Positions 11,503 to 22,744 of a DNA stretch of 64,000 nt are shown here, in pieces; the first letter of the stretch is position 1, and every line of letters begins with the position of its first letter. Under the pieces are notes generated by a model. That model did not search any database, was not told where the DNA came from, and saw only the letters and a program-made list of their open reading frames with translations. Where the stretch lies: contig JAHDVF020000251.1 in assembly GCA_022606425.2 (NCBI GenBank), positions 310,001 through 374,000 of the forward strand, in the 5' to 3' direction. This DNA is from Lepidostoma basale (Eukaryota; Arthropoda; Insecta; Trichoptera; Lepidostomatidae). The translations under genes were made by a program, and so were the position numbers.

Positions 11503-11584
11503 GCCAAAATTAAGAAGTATAATTACCTGTCTGCATTAGTGTGTACACTAATGCAGACAGGTAATTATACTTCTTAATTTTGGC
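11503..11584. repeat. Perfect 40-bp hairpin with 2-nt loop
   Basis: Arms 11503-11542 and 11545-11584 are exact reverse complements, with loop GT. It starts GCCAAAATTAAGAAG. No TSD was evident. Confidence 0.9.
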
Positions 11585-12255
11585 GAGTATAATTTTTACG
11601 CGTCAATTTGAGGTTATGAACGAAATTTTATTTTTTCGTGTGGCTGAAACTTATTCGTTTCTCTTACGTTCGACGGTGATTACTTAATGATATTCGTTTT
11701 CTAGAGTTCTAGCCGTTCGATTGGTCACGTGGTCTCTGAACTGTCAATCTACTGTCAATCTCTTTGTACGTCGTAATATTTTGTAGGTATGAAGTTTCGG
11801 TACTTTTAGGTTATGAAGTTTCTGGGATTAAAGTTATTTCAAAGGATGATAGCGAAAATATAAAATATTGGACGTCGAAGCTCCACAAGAATATGAAGAA
11901 ACTTGCTTCCGTAAGTATAATATAATATTTATATTTCTAATTCATAAATATATTTTCAGTTTATTCTATTTTGCTGTTTTCTTTATACGCATACTTTGGT
12001 CAGGGAAATTGTTACATTACCACAGCAACGGTAAGAAAGTTCTAATGATATACAATATGAATTACAATATGAATGAATGACACAATTCTTATGACTTTTT
12101 CCGTTTATTTCTAGGAAAATAAAGTAACGGATCAGAGATGGGACGAAAATTACCGATGCAGCGTGCAAAATAACTTCGTTAAAATGGAATTAGATCAATC
12201 AAACAACGGATGATCAGTGAATTAGATGTACCCTGGAGTGGCGAATGAAAACCGG

Positions 12256-12760
12256 CTCATTTTTACATTACACATAAGCTACTTTTAGTAGTTTTCATTC
12301 ATATATGAAAATTCCATTATTAATTTCAGGTAAAGTTTTTAAATTTACAGTTTATAGACAATAATTAAGCACATTCCCAAACGTGCCACCTATATATCTG
12401 AATTTTGTGTTGCTCGGGCTGCCTGAAATATGCTTCCTGCACGCCTCAGATGCATTGACAAGCCGACAGACTTTAATTCTCACCTAAAAACCCACCTTTT
12501 CAAATTATCGCATAAAATGGTAACAACGGTTGTCTGTATATCAATAAACAATATTATATCACATTTGCACAAAACATTCATATGTTTAGAGAAACAAAAT
12601 TTTTGATTTTGTTGTCCATGAAATTCACATCAGAGCCAATAAAGTAAGTTTCTACGATCGTGATTTCGCAGTTGTTACATGCACCTTTCATGACTAAAAA
12701 CATTGTCAAAGCGCCCTTGAGGTGAGCTATTCACGAAAACGGCGATTATCAGTTCCGTAA
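12256..12760 (+). repeat. Large direct repeat, copy 1 (includes a LINE-C end)
   Basis: This segment recurs at 14684-15195 in the same order: CATAAGCTACTTTTAGTAG, the CACATTCCCAAACGTGCCAC block, the LINE-C end GCGCCCTTGAGGTGAGC and CACGAAAACGGCG. Part of it (12590-12675) also occurs inverted at 16518-16600. Confidence 0.75.
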
Positions 12761-13984
12761 GTTCAATGTTTATATTTTGATATGTACAGGTTTAAATTTT
12801 GAATTAATTGGTTTATTTTGTATATATAAGAATATAGACAATTTATATGAAGGAGTCTGGTTGTAATGAATGCTTTTGTAAAATTTTTGTTATTTCTTTA
12901 GCACAATCATAACTGCATTGATTAGCATAGTTTTTGATAGTTATTTTTGCCGTTCAGGTAAAGTTTCTAAAATCTCCTACATATAATATTAACACATTTC
13001 CACGCAACTCTTGCAATGCTCGATCAAGAGCCTCGAGTATTTTTTTTAAATATACTGCTTAGTGAACACTTGGAATTCATTAATTGTATGGAAGTTGAAA
13101 ATTTGCCATATGCGCCTCTTCGATGTCCGCCTTATGCCAATTCCAATATTATTTTTTTTATTTCTAGGAAACAATATTAATTAATCAGAGATCGGAATGG
13201 AATCGGTCATATAGCAGGGACAACGGATGATAAGATGCACCCTGGAGTAGCGGGCGAGAAACAACTGGCAGAATTTTGAATGGTATTGCGCTATTTTATT
13301 AATGTTATTTAATTATTATGATTTTAATTAGTTATTTAAAATACAATTAATATGACATTTGATGAATTCAAACATAAAGGTGTTCTTTATACGCGTACTT
13401 TGGTCAGGGAAATATTAAAATTACCACAGCAACGATAAGAAAGTTCTAATGATATACAATATCAATTTATTCGTTTTACTTACGTGTCATTTTAGGTTAT
13501 GACGTTTCGTTGTGTAATAATTAGTTAATTGGTATAATCTATTTTAATAATGTTGTTTTAATGTAAAATTGTTCTGGCAGGGCGAAAATCTATATCTTTG
13601 GGATTAGATATTAAGTTTTGATAAAATAATTGCCTGGTTGTGAGAGACCACTGGTCTAATGGGGATATTTTTGTATTGGGATTGAAATTATTTTGATAAT
13701 GAGCCATATTGGTGCATCTGCATGTTGCAATTCTTCTTTATTTTCCATTCCACTGAGTAATTCCAGCAGCACACATACCCAAATACACTATGAGTTACTT
13801 CAGCTGTTTTAGTTTTTCTCTGAAAACAAATGCTGTGATAGGTAAACATATCCTTATATGCAGCATTAGCTGCCTCAGTTAGAAGAGTCCAGTAATATTC
13901 CATTTTTGACCATTAAATTCTACATTATGCTGAGATTTAAAATATTCAAAGATAATGAAATTGATTTCAGGTTATTTCATTTGC

Positions 13985-14083
13985 TTGAGGATGGGGAAGA
14001 CAACGCAGAAGATAATGGATTGCGCATGTGCAGAGGATGGGGAAAACAACGCAGAAGATACTGGAGTTCGCATGTCCAGAGGA
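13985..14083 (+). repeat. Short tandem duplication (about 48-bp unit)
   Basis: The phrase GAGGATGGGGAA.ACAACG followed by CAGAAGATA and a GCATGTGCAGAGGATGG block occurs twice in a row, with a partial third unit. The unit resembles part of a LINE C-terminal coding block (WGKQRRRYWSSHVQR). Confidence 0.65.
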
Positions 14084-14228
14084 TGGATCCCACACTTCGA
14101 TATATGCGTATCACAAGACAATGTTGTTATCTTTATGAACTAATTTGGAATGGTATGTACAGGTTTAAATTGGATTAATTGGTTTAATTCGTTACATAAG
14201 AATATAGACAATTTATGTTTACTACTCC

Positions 14229-14640
14229 ATGATACATTCTCATCTGTCTTACCTTTCCTGTATTTGGGGCTTTATTACAAAGAAGAAAGCTAATGAGATT
14301 CAGGTGATCCAAAATCGGGCTGTTAGAAATATTTTCCGTCTACCGTGGTACACTCATGTAAGGGCCCTATATTCTCAGACGAAAATAATTCCATTTCAAA
14401 TCCATCCAAAATTAGAGATCACTAAAACTATAATACAAATAATAAAGTCATCAACGCGCTCTAATACTCGACCAATATTCAATACGGACGTACACCAACA
14501 TGATACGCGCTCACAGAATAAGAAGCATTGCGTTCAACTAGATTCGGTGTAAAATCCTTACAATTTATAGCCTCTACAGAATTTAATAAACTCCCTAATG
14601 ATTTAATAATGATGTCGAACCAAAAACTTCAATCTGATCA
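14229..14640 (+). pseudogene. LINE reverse-transcriptase C-terminal fragment (CR1/L2/jockey type)
   Basis: Residues HSHLSYLSCIWG, then EIQVIQNRAVRNIFRL and YSQTKIIPF resemble the thumb/C-terminal region of non-LTR reverse transcriptases. A later frame gives NSLPNDLIMMS, like the terminal WNSLP block. No catalytic YADD region is present. Confidence 0.6.
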
Positions 14641-14683
14641 ACTTAAAAGTAATTTTTACATTACATTTTTACATTTTTACATT

Positions 14684-15195
14684 ACATTACACATAAGCTA
14701 CTTTTAGTAGTTTTCATTCATATATGAAAATTCCATTATTAATTTCAGGTAAGGTTTTTAAATTTACAGTTTATAGACAATAATTAAGCACATTCCCAAA
14801 CGTGCCACCTATACGAGTATATCTGAATTTTGTGTTGCTCGGGCTTTCACAGTAGTAGGTTCGTCCGCCTGAAATATGCTTCCTGCACGCCTCAGATGCA
14901 TTGACAATCCGACAGACTTTAAATATCACCTAAAAACCCACCTTTTCAAATTATCGCATAAAATGTTAACAACGGTTGTCTGTATATCAATAAACAATAT
15001 TATATCACATTTGCACAAAACATTCATATGTTTAGAGAAACAAAATTCTTGATTTTGTTGTCCATGAAATTCACATCAGAGCCAATAAATTTAGTTTCTA
15101 CGATCGTGATTTCGCTGTTGTCACATGCACCTTTCATGACTAAAAACAATGTCAAAGCGCCCTTGAGGTGAGCTATTCACGAAAACGGCGATTAT
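14684..15195 (+). repeat. Large direct repeat, copy 2 (includes a LINE-C end)
   Basis: Second copy of the 12256-12760 unit, with a short extra stretch (CACAGTAGTAGGTTCGTCC) near 14845. Its LINE-C tail is interrupted by the insertion bounded at 15196 and 16021. Confidence 0.75.
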
Positions 15196-15206
15196 ACAAA
15201 TTAAAC

Positions 15207-15385
15207 AAACAAACAAACCATCACGCCGTTTCCCCACAGGGGTAGGCAGAGAGAATGGACCATAACACTACTCTATCCTGGCAAACCTCTCTAGCTTCCT
15301 CCACATTCATACAACGAGTCATACACGCATGTCGATTCCTCCGACTTCTAACATGACCAACCTTTAAAATCTGATTAGTTTAATT
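15207..15385 (-). mobile_element. LINE-A 3' end
   Basis: Minus-strand copy of the terminal LINE-A block (AACCATCACGCCGTTTCCCC on the plus strand). Its tail faces left. It lies inside the ACAAATT-flanked insertion 15203-16014. Confidence 0.7.
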
Positions 15386-15550
15386 AATTTGACAAATTAA
15401 TCAGATTAAAAGGTTTTATTAGTTTTATCGTTTTTGTAAAGAATTTTGACAGGTGTAGAAATAAATTTTTCATTTGTTCCAATGACAATTTGAATCATTT
15501 CTTCAATATTATTTTCAAGTTCTTGCTGGTTAAGTGCCTTACTACAGATA

Positions 15551-15760
15551 ATTTAAAAAATGGTGGATACGTGTAACATAAATTAAATAAACACAAATGT
15601 CCGGATCGTCCAAGTCAACATGTGCAACATCGAAAAAAACATTATGTGTTATTACATTATGTGCTAAATTAAAAAACAGTGGATACGTGGAACATATTAT
15701 AAATTAAATAGACAATATGTGCACCGTCTAAAAAGAACATTTTGTGTAAAATTATTTTTA
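15551..15760 (+). repeat. Degenerate tandem repeat, about 110-bp unit
   Basis: GTGGATACGTG.AACATA with following ATAAATTAAATA and CATTATGTG-like words appears twice, starting at about 15551 and 15664. It is AT-rich with no coding potential. Confidence 0.55.
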
Positions 15761-15831
15761 TTTTGTTATTTTATTTTATATCATTGTATTTTATATTATT
15801 TGTTTTAGATTTATTTTGTGGGTGTTGGACG

Positions 15832-16012
15832 ATCGAAGTGTGCGCGGGAGATGCCTATTGGTGGCGATGAGGTTCGCAACCCATCACACCGCGCCTCCCG
15901 CGGGGCGAAAAGAGAAGGATGGAGTGCCGCATCAGTAAAAGTGTGACAGTCCATTCTCTCTGCTTACACTTTCGGGGAGACGGCGTGATGGTTAGTTAGT
16001 TAGTTAGTTAAT
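15832..16012 (+). mobile_element. SINE-like unit sharing the LINE-A 3' end (copy 1)
   Basis: The 5' part (GGAGATGCCTATTGGTGGCG, then GATGAGGTTCGCAACCCATC and CTCCCGCGGGGCGAAAAG) is unrelated to LINE-A coding sequence, but the last 55 bases are the LINE-A end including CGGCGTGATGG and (TTAG)n. The GGTTCGCAACCC word is close to a tRNA B box, so a tRNA-derived head is possible. A second copy is at 21507-21660. Confidence 0.6.
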
Positions 16013-16021
16013 TTGACAAAT

Positions 16022-16060
16022 TAGCCTAATTATTATTATTATTATTATGCATATAGCATG
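16022..16060 (+). repeat. LINE-C tail with (ATT)n microsatellite
   Basis: AGCCTAATTATTATT follows the right ACAAATT duplicate and continues the LINE-C end broken at 15195. Confidence 0.55.
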
Positions 16061-16261
16061 AACTGCCTTTTATATGAAGAATATCTTCAGCAAACAAGTG
16101 AAAAACAGTTGTAATTCATTCATTGTATGGAAATTTAAATTTTGCCTTATGCGTCTCTTCGGTGTCCGCCTTATGGCAATTCAAATTTTTTTTTTTTTAA
16201 TTCCAGGGCCCAAAATTGATGAATCAAGGATCGGACCAAAGTTGCCGATGCAGCGTGTAAA

Positions 16262-16480
16262 ATAACTAATGTTTAAATGGAATGGGATCGGTCATAAAGC
16301 AAGGACAACGGGTGATAAGATCTTCTGGCCTGGAGTGGCGAAAGAGAAACAGCTACACAAATTCTGGCAGATCACAAGCAAGATGGTCTGATGACATTAA
16401 ACGAGTGGCAGGAGGTCAATGGCGCAGAGCGGCGAGGGATACAGTTGTGGAAGTCGGGAAGGGAGGCTTTTGTAGTATTA
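16262..16480 (+). pseudogene. LINE C-terminal fragment
   Basis: Residues NGIGHKARTTGDKI-like, then RSQARWSDDIKRVAGG and QWRRAARDTVVEVGKGGF match the terminal block of RTE/R1-like reverse transcriptases (GRPxxRWxDDIK..AG..W). Frameshifts separate the parts. Related debris lies at 12150 and 13190. Confidence 0.6.
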
Positions 16481-16914
16481 TCATCTATATTACTATTCCA
16501 CGCCAGCGGACTCGCAGTGCCGAAATCACGATCGTAGAAACTTACTTTATTGGCTCTGATGTGAATTTCATGGACAACAAAATCAAGAGTTTTGTTTCTT
16601 TAATATAATGAATGTTTTCTGCAAATGTGATATAATATTGTTTATTTGATTATTAAATTTCATATAAAATATTCAAAAAATAGTTTTTCAATTACCTTAG
16701 TAATATGTATTCAAGTTTATAATTCACAGCGAGTTTGCTTGGATTGAAACTTTGTTTTAAAGATATAGACACACATTTTTGCATCCATACACATGGCATT
16801 TAATCCAATAAATAAACGAATTGTTATTGAACTTTAATTGTATTTGTTGAATATATATTGGGTTTATTTATGTACTCGAATTTAGCAATAGCGAAGCGTT
16901 GCCGGGTCAGCTAG

Positions 16915-18224
16915 TAACATATAAATTTAAACACTAATAATCGTGATTTTCAATTAATTTAAAACGATAATAATATAATTAGTATTTTATGTAGAAAATA
17001 ATCTTTCGATTGACGTCGAAGATTCTAAAATGTGTCAAAAGAAAATGTTAACAAGTTGTTTTATAACGATGGCAATGATGTATATATGAGATTGTAAAAC
17101 TACAATTGTATTCTTAGTTGATTCTAGTTTCACTTTAGTGAATTATTTAACTGTTAAAGTTGTTTTTAAGTGTTAACAACCGTTTAAAACACCACGAAGG
17201 TCCCCCTTGAATGGACTATTGTCAAGTCGTGTGAGTGCTTTTCAGGCAAATTCTATAATAGGTACCACTAAGATCGTGAAAATTCTAACACTAATCTTTT
17301 AAAAATAACAATGGTGACGTATAAGGCTTGCTACACACAAATGCCGCTTAACTCTGAAAATTATTAAACAAATTGTTAATAATATTTCACAATCTTTACA
17401 GGAGCTTAATTTAAAATTACACGTTTGATTATTTTTCTATTATCATGAACTCAATTCTTATCAACCAACGTAAAACAAATTTCCAAGCTGGTTTGTACAT
17501 TTTCGATTTACATCTCGAATAATTTCGTTACATTTAAAGACTAAAAATAAACTGTTTTCTAACGCATTCTTTTGTTCTTTGAATCCTTTTTAAGCTAGAA
17601 AATTGAATTGATTTCAAGTTGACAGTTTTTTGCTTCAATATTTTTTCAAATTAGCCTTAAAATGCATGTATAAAATGTATATATTAAATGCTGCAAACCA
17701 ATCCCAGGATTGAAACCAGAGAAGAAGAGATTAAATGTGTTGTGTTACAAAGAAAAAAACATTATTCTATAATATTATAAAATGGTTTACGTGTCTATAA
17801 GATTCATGGTTGAAGGATGGGAGATTAACGTTATAATAATCTCTGATTTATACATAGGATCGTGACTCGTAGATATATTTCTATAGGAGAATTGCTGTTC
17901 TTTGCAGCGTATAGAAGACGGCCCTGATGACAATCGACCTCAAATGGGAGAAGGTAAAGACAGAATAACAATGATATTATACTCACAATATAAAACATAT
18001 TGTGTATGTTAAACGATTGCTGAGCGCGAATAAGTACAACAACATTCTATAATAGAATATTCGACCTTGCTCTTCAAAAGATGTTCTTGAAATAGCTGTA
18101 AAAATAGAAAGTGTAAGATTTTAAGTGTAATGAGTTTATTTAACTCAGGAACATAAGCAGAATATTGTATATGGCTTAGAAGTGATTTAAAATTGTGTTC
18201 TTAAAAAGATAATTTTATACTGAT
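16915..18224. other. AT-rich interval with one LINE-B tail
   Basis: Only 17690-17735 is recognised: CAAACCAATCCCAGGATTG followed by AAACCAGAGAAGAAGAG, the LINE-B end on the plus strand. The rest shows nothing I can identify. Confidence 0.45.
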
Positions 18225-18480
18225 CCCAAGTACCTATCCACACCTCCTCGACTTTGGTCTCCCCTGGAAACTATGCGAAATGTTAGAGATCGAGTGTGAA
18301 TAACCTCGGTGGATAATATTGATGCATAGGCTAACGTGGAAGGACACCTCGCCAACCCGTCTGGCAAGCGTGGCGTTGTAATGCCAACCACCCCCCGTAT
18401 GACATGTTATACATGGAGAAGTATGGGTGAGGCCCATGTCCAGCAGTGGACGACAACGGCTGTTAAAGAAGAAGAAGAAA
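18225..18480 (+). mobile_element. LINE 3' end with (GAA)n tail
   Basis: The block GCCCATGTCCAGCAGTGG then ACGACAACGGCTG and a run of GAA marks the end of a non-LTR element related to LINE-E (CAGCAGTGGATGACAGACGG at 29210 and 59650). A related end lies on the minus strand at 61105. Confidence 0.55.
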
Positions 18481-18912
18481 GATCTTAAAATGTATTTTTA
18501 TTAAATAATTCTAGGATTAATCGGTGAATGGTGCAATTTTGATTAAAGTTATCTTGCAATATGAAATTTAAAAAATAAAAATAAACATTATATATTAAAA
18601 GATAGATTTAATATTAAGTTGATGTAAAATTAGTCATATTATACCAAAAGCTGTTGCGTATATTTATACTAGCAATATAGTGACGTATATCATATTTGAA
18701 ATTTCTCATTCTTGAACATAAAAAAAACATTAAAAAGCTCTTAATAAAATATTATATTATACATATACTACACACTCGTACGTTCTCTGAATCTTTATTA
18801 TTAATTTATGATTATTGTAAGTTCATTATTATTATTTTTAATTATCATTATTATTTTGTTGATCCGCTCTTTACATCATTACAGCATGAGCTAAATCTAT
18901 GGATGTAAAGAG

Positions 18913-19068
18913 TATGTGATAGGTAGCTAATCCATCGCAATTTTATTGCCACGTGAATCTACACCAGACCAAAGACAGTGTCATAATCACCCTGCCATTG
19001 CCGGGAATCGAACCCAGGAACTTCGGTGTGGCATTCATAGCACTTACCACTCAGTCACGAAGGTCGTC
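18913..19068 (-). mobile_element. tRNA-derived SINE, 3'-truncated
   Basis: On the minus strand an A-box-like GACTGAGTGGTAAG and a B box GGTTCGATTCC are spaced as in a tRNA, followed by the body TGTCTTTGGTCTGGTGTAG shared with 48957-49205 and 45367-45523. It is not a tRNA gene, since the body continues and the tRNA fold is not closed. Confidence 0.7.
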
Positions 19069-19188
19069 AATTTCATGGCTAGGAGAGAAGAAGAAGAAGA
19101 AAAAATGTGAAATCATCAGACAATTTAAACCATTTTACAATGTAAATACATTTTTTGCGAGATTCTATAAAGCAAGTGGAGCAATATA

Positions 19189-20277
19189 TTAGGTCCTTAC
19201 ATATGAAATTGGCGTTTTGTATGGGAGGAACATAAAGTTGATTTTTTTTTAATATAATATGTTTATTTAATCAAAGTATGTACCATTGCTATCTATGCAC
19301 TTTTGCCATCTCATAGGTAGTTCATCGATCCCTTTACTAAAAAAAAACATTCGGAAGGGAATCAATAAAATCTTTGAAGTCGGTTTGGACTGCCCCATCG
19401 GAGTTGAATTTTTTCCCTTGCAAGAAGTTATCCAAATTTCGAAAAAAATAGTAATCTGTTGGGGCAAGGTCCGGAGAGTACGGTGGATGTCTTAGACATT
19501 CCAATTGAAGCTCTTCTAATTTGGTAGCCGTCTGTTGTGCAGTGTGTGGTCTAGCGTCATCATGATGCAGCAGTGGCCTAGAGCGATTAACCAGCCTCGG
19601 TTGTTTAGCAGCTAGCTTTTCCATCATGGTTTGCAATTGCTGACAATAGACATCTGCCGTAATCGTCTGGCCAGATTTAAGAAAGCTGTAGTGAACGACA
19701 CCAGCACTAGTCCACCAAACGCTCACAAGTAACTTTTTTGGAGTCAATTTTCGCTTGGGGCATGGTTTGGCTGGTTCGGCAGGGTTCAGCCATTGCGATG
19801 AGCGCTTCCGATTATCATACAGGATCCACTTTTCATCACAGGTAATGATTCGATTCAAAATCCCTTCATTATTGTGCCGGTTGAGTAATGCAACGCAGCA
19901 GTCAACGCGCGTTTGTTGATTTGCTTCACTCAATTCGTGAGGTACCCACCTTTCAAGCTTTTTCACTAACACCGCAGCCTGCAGCTAACTCGGACGTGGT
20001 TTGCGATGGATCCGCTTCCATTCCAGTCGCCATACACATCATTAATCCTTCGAGCCGTTTCTGCAGCACTGGTGCCACGGTGGAACTCGTACTCGTAAAT
20101 AACGCGATATTTCAAGTTTTCCATTTTGAAAAAACAAATTAATTATAATTTTCGAAACCCAAATACTTGAGTAAATAGCTGTATAAATATGAATTTGGAA
20201 TTCCTAACCGAAGAGAAGATATTTGAGATCAAAGTTGCCAGTACGGCAAAACGTCAATTTCATATGTAAGGACCTAA
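19189..20277 (-). mobile_element. Mariner DNA transposon, full ends, defective
   Basis: Inverted repeats of about 31 bp begin TTAGGTCCTTACATATG on both ends and are flanked by TA (19187-19188 and 20278-20279). At 1089 bp it is shorter than the usual 1.2-1.3 kb, in agreement with internal deletions in its transposase gene. Confidence 0.9.
19267..20124 (-). pseudogene. Mariner transposase (DD34D), degraded
   Basis: The protein starts MENLKYRVIYEYEFHRG at 20124, typical of the mariner N-terminal HTH domain. A deletion then joins the first HTH region to EADPSQTTSELAAGCG, and a second deletion/frameshift with a stop comes before KKLERWVPHELSE. The catalytic region is long and readable (19972-19337): ITCDEKWI gives the first Asp, LLHHDDARPHTA the second, and YSPDLAPTDYYFF the third, with 34 residues between the last two. 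A further frameshift in a T-run near 19345 separates the C-terminus (RWQKCIDSNGTYFD). All three catalytic residues remain, but the broken N-terminus would leave no DNA-binding domain. Confidence 0.85.
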
Positions 20278-20287
20278 TATTTAAGTT

Positions 20288-20835
20288 CCGTCAACTAACT
20301 AATTAACCATCACGCCGTTTCTCTGGATGGGTAGGCAGAGAGGATGGATTGCCACATTCTTCTATACTGGCATAATTCTCGCGACTCTTCTACATTCACA
20401 CATCGTGACATGCACGCTCGTCGAATGTTCCTACTTCGAACATGGCCGTCTTTCAGTAATTTATTAATTTGGTCATGCCATGTCTTCCTTGGCCTTCCTT
20501 GACTTCTTTTCCCGTTCACACTACTTGTGTATATCTTTTTAACCATTCTTCCCTCATCCATTCGTTCCATATGTCCAAACCATCTTGGTGACCCTTTCTT
20601 TATTTTATTCACGCATTCATCAGCCTTACATTACTTTCTTGCTTCATCATTAGATATTCTATCATACATTGTTTATCCGCACATTCTTCTTAGTGACCTC
20701 ATTTCTTCGGCATTTATCTTACTTTCATCCTTCTTCTGCAAACTCCAAGCTTCACTTCCATACATAAGGGTCGGGACTAGAACTCCATTGTGCACTGCCA
20801 TCTTTGCTTTAGTCGATATATTTCTATTTGCGGTA
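20288..20835 (-). mobile_element. LINE-A 3' fragment, long copy
   Basis: Minus-strand frames give KGSPRWFGHMERMDEG, RSQGRPRKTWHDQINK and the terminal CQYRRMWQSILSAYPSRETA, ending at a stop immediately before the tail. It abuts the mariner TA duplicate by about ten bases. Confidence 0.8.
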
Positions 20836-21130
20836 ATCAAATCAAATCAAAACAAATCAGTTTATTTTCTCAAAAAATGTTACAAACAATTTTTATAGTT
20901 TAAGACATCTATTGAGAACAGGTTAAATATAATAAATATATAATACCAGGAACGCATGAGAGATGGTTCGACATTAGGAATACAAGATACTCTCCAAAGT
21001 CAATAGTATTTGTCTTCTGAATGTACTTATATGAAAGACATCGATCTCCGAAGCGATCATGTTCAGCAGTTTGATTGCTCTCCCCACCGGCATCACCAGA
21101 GGCAGGTTGGTTCTGCATGGTGGGAGATAA
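20836..21130 (-). mobile_element. LINE-F 3' fragment with (GATTT)n tail
   Basis: Minus-strand residues NQPASGDAGGESN-like in one frame and TNLPLVMPVGRAIKLLN in another match the fragment at 40115-40520 (TNLPTVMPVGRAISLLN). The 3' end on the minus strand carries repeated GATTT. It is a C-terminal remnant of a non-LTR element. Confidence 0.6.
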
Positions 21131-21506
21131 AACATAAAGATGGATAGCCTCTAAGATGACCCAATCACATAAATCTCACATCAATTAAAACGATCAATCA
21201 CATAAAAACACTATCATTTCAATTGACCGTCATCGGCGCTTATACATTTACATATATGAGAGATTGGTTCCAAAATAATGACCAATGAGCGACGACCTTT
21301 ATTATTTCTTAACTTGCTAATTCGAATCTGGGGGCACAAGGATAATGTTAAACTTGCATACGAATTACCAATTGATGGGGCAGGTGGCTTATGTAATATT
21401 CAAAGCGAAAAGCATTAACACTCGATTTATGACATAAATTTCTGGATCCGTCATTAAACGGGTATTTGCCACGTGATTATATAATTTTTTTATTTACTGT
21501 GTACAT

Positions 21507-21660
21507 ACCTATTGGTGGCGATGAGGTTCGCAACCCATCACACTGCGTCTCCCGCGGAGCGAAAAGAGAAGGATGGAGTGCCGCATCAGTAAAAGTGTGA
21601 CAGTCCATTATTTCTGCCTACCCTTTCGGGGAGACGTCGTGATGGTTAGTTAGTTAGTTA
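21507..21660 (+). mobile_element. SINE-like unit sharing the LINE-A 3' end (copy 2)
   Basis: Near-identical to 15845-16012: CTATTGGTGGCGATGAGG, the CATCAGTAAAAGTGTGACAG linker, then the LINE-A terminal block and (TTAG)n. Confidence 0.6.
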
Positions 21661-21782
21661 TGAAGTAGTACAATTGAGGGTATTTGTTTTAGGACATTTT
21701 TAATAATTGAAATAAATAACTTGAAAGAATTGACAATAAAATTATCCATCATTTTCGGTGGAATTTAACACATGATTTTCTA

Positions 21783-21856
21783 CATTTTGAATGTATACAA
21801 ATACTTGTAGACGAATACAAGTATTCATCTACAAGTATTTGTATACATTCAAAATG
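21783..21856. repeat. 36-bp-arm hairpin with 2-nt loop
   Basis: Arms 21783-21818 and 21821-21856 are reverse complements with one mismatch and loop AA. The outer arm starts CATTTTGAATGTATAC. Confidence 0.9.
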
Positions 21857-21884
21857 CTGTATAAAAACTGGTCCAACTTAAAAA

Positions 21885-22235
21885 GCATAAAAATTGGAGA
21901 GACATCTCCAGGCGTTATCTAGCAATGTATGTTAATGGCGGTAGCCTTTCACATTGCGTTAATAAAGATCTTCTGCTTAATGCTTACATCCAATCTTAAT
22001 AGATGGCGCTAGTGTAGATTGAACTAAAAAATGGGAAGTGTTTCCCAACATTGTAGCATATATACATCTTCCAAAAATTTGTCAGACGTGGTGGGCATAA
22101 GAAGGGCGGAATGGGGAATGTTGTATTACATAAAGCGTACGCTTAACTCAACCAATGACAGGTCATAAGTCCTGTCCATATTCTGTTTCTAATTTGCATC
22201 TTCGTCTCTATCGAGATACAATTAATCCTTAAACG
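21885..22235 (+). mobile_element. MITE-M copy 1
   Basis: Contains the family blocks CATCTCCAGGCGTTATCTAG, TAGATGGCGCTAGTG, GGAATGGGGAATGTTG and ACATAAAGCGTACGCTTAA, ending in CTTCGTCTCTATCGAGATAC. Other copies are at 27725, 31145 and 55788. No coding capacity. Confidence 0.65.
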
Positions 22236-22626
22236 TGATTTTCTCTCCCAACCGATATCACATCGGCAGGATGGTTACGTGTAACATTTGTGATGCTGTA
22301 AGTCATCTTTAGAGTTTTAATTTCAATTATTTGTTTAATATGAAGGAAGATTCTGCGTATAAATAACATTTTGGAATACAGATTTTTAAAAAATATATTT
22401 TTTTTAGCGGAAACGGCTTCTTAAATTCGGATTTTTAATGGTATACTATTATGGTATTTTGGAGGAACAGAAAAAAGTTATTGACGCCATTCTAACTGTC
22501 AATTTCTTTAATAATGTTATACCATGTAAAATGTCAAATACCCAGTGTAGGCATGACACAAGGCACTATTTATAAATGCCAACAAAATCTAAAAATAAAG
22601 TTAAGCATAAATTAAAATAGGTATAT

Positions 22627-22744
22627 TTCGCGCAACAAAAGGTTTGTCACTAAAATACGAATGTACGTCGAAAGTTTATTATATTATACGAGTACGTCGC
22701 ACAACAAAAGCTTTGTCACTTAAATACAAACGTACATCGTAAGT
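22627..22744 (+). repeat. Imperfect tandem duplication, about 63-bp unit
   Basis: CGCAACAAAAGGTTTGTCAC and CGCACAACAAAAGCTTTGTC begin two adjacent related units, each ending near ACGTCGAAAGT or ACATCGTAAGT. Confidence 0.6.

Larger units (their letters stand above)
11073..16914 (+). mobile_element. Candidate Helitron-like composite
   Basis: The left edge is A|TCTATATAAATAAAAGG and the right edge is GGGTCAGCTAG|T, matching the Helitron rules of 5'-TC, 3'-CTRR and insertion between A and T. Just before the right end, 16885-16902 can form a seven-pair hairpin with one bulge (GCAATAGC / GCGTTGC), eight bases from CTAG. No Rep/helicase was found, so it would be non-autonomous. Interior segments are duplicated and contain LINE pieces. 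The two edges may belong to different copies. Confidence 0.4.
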
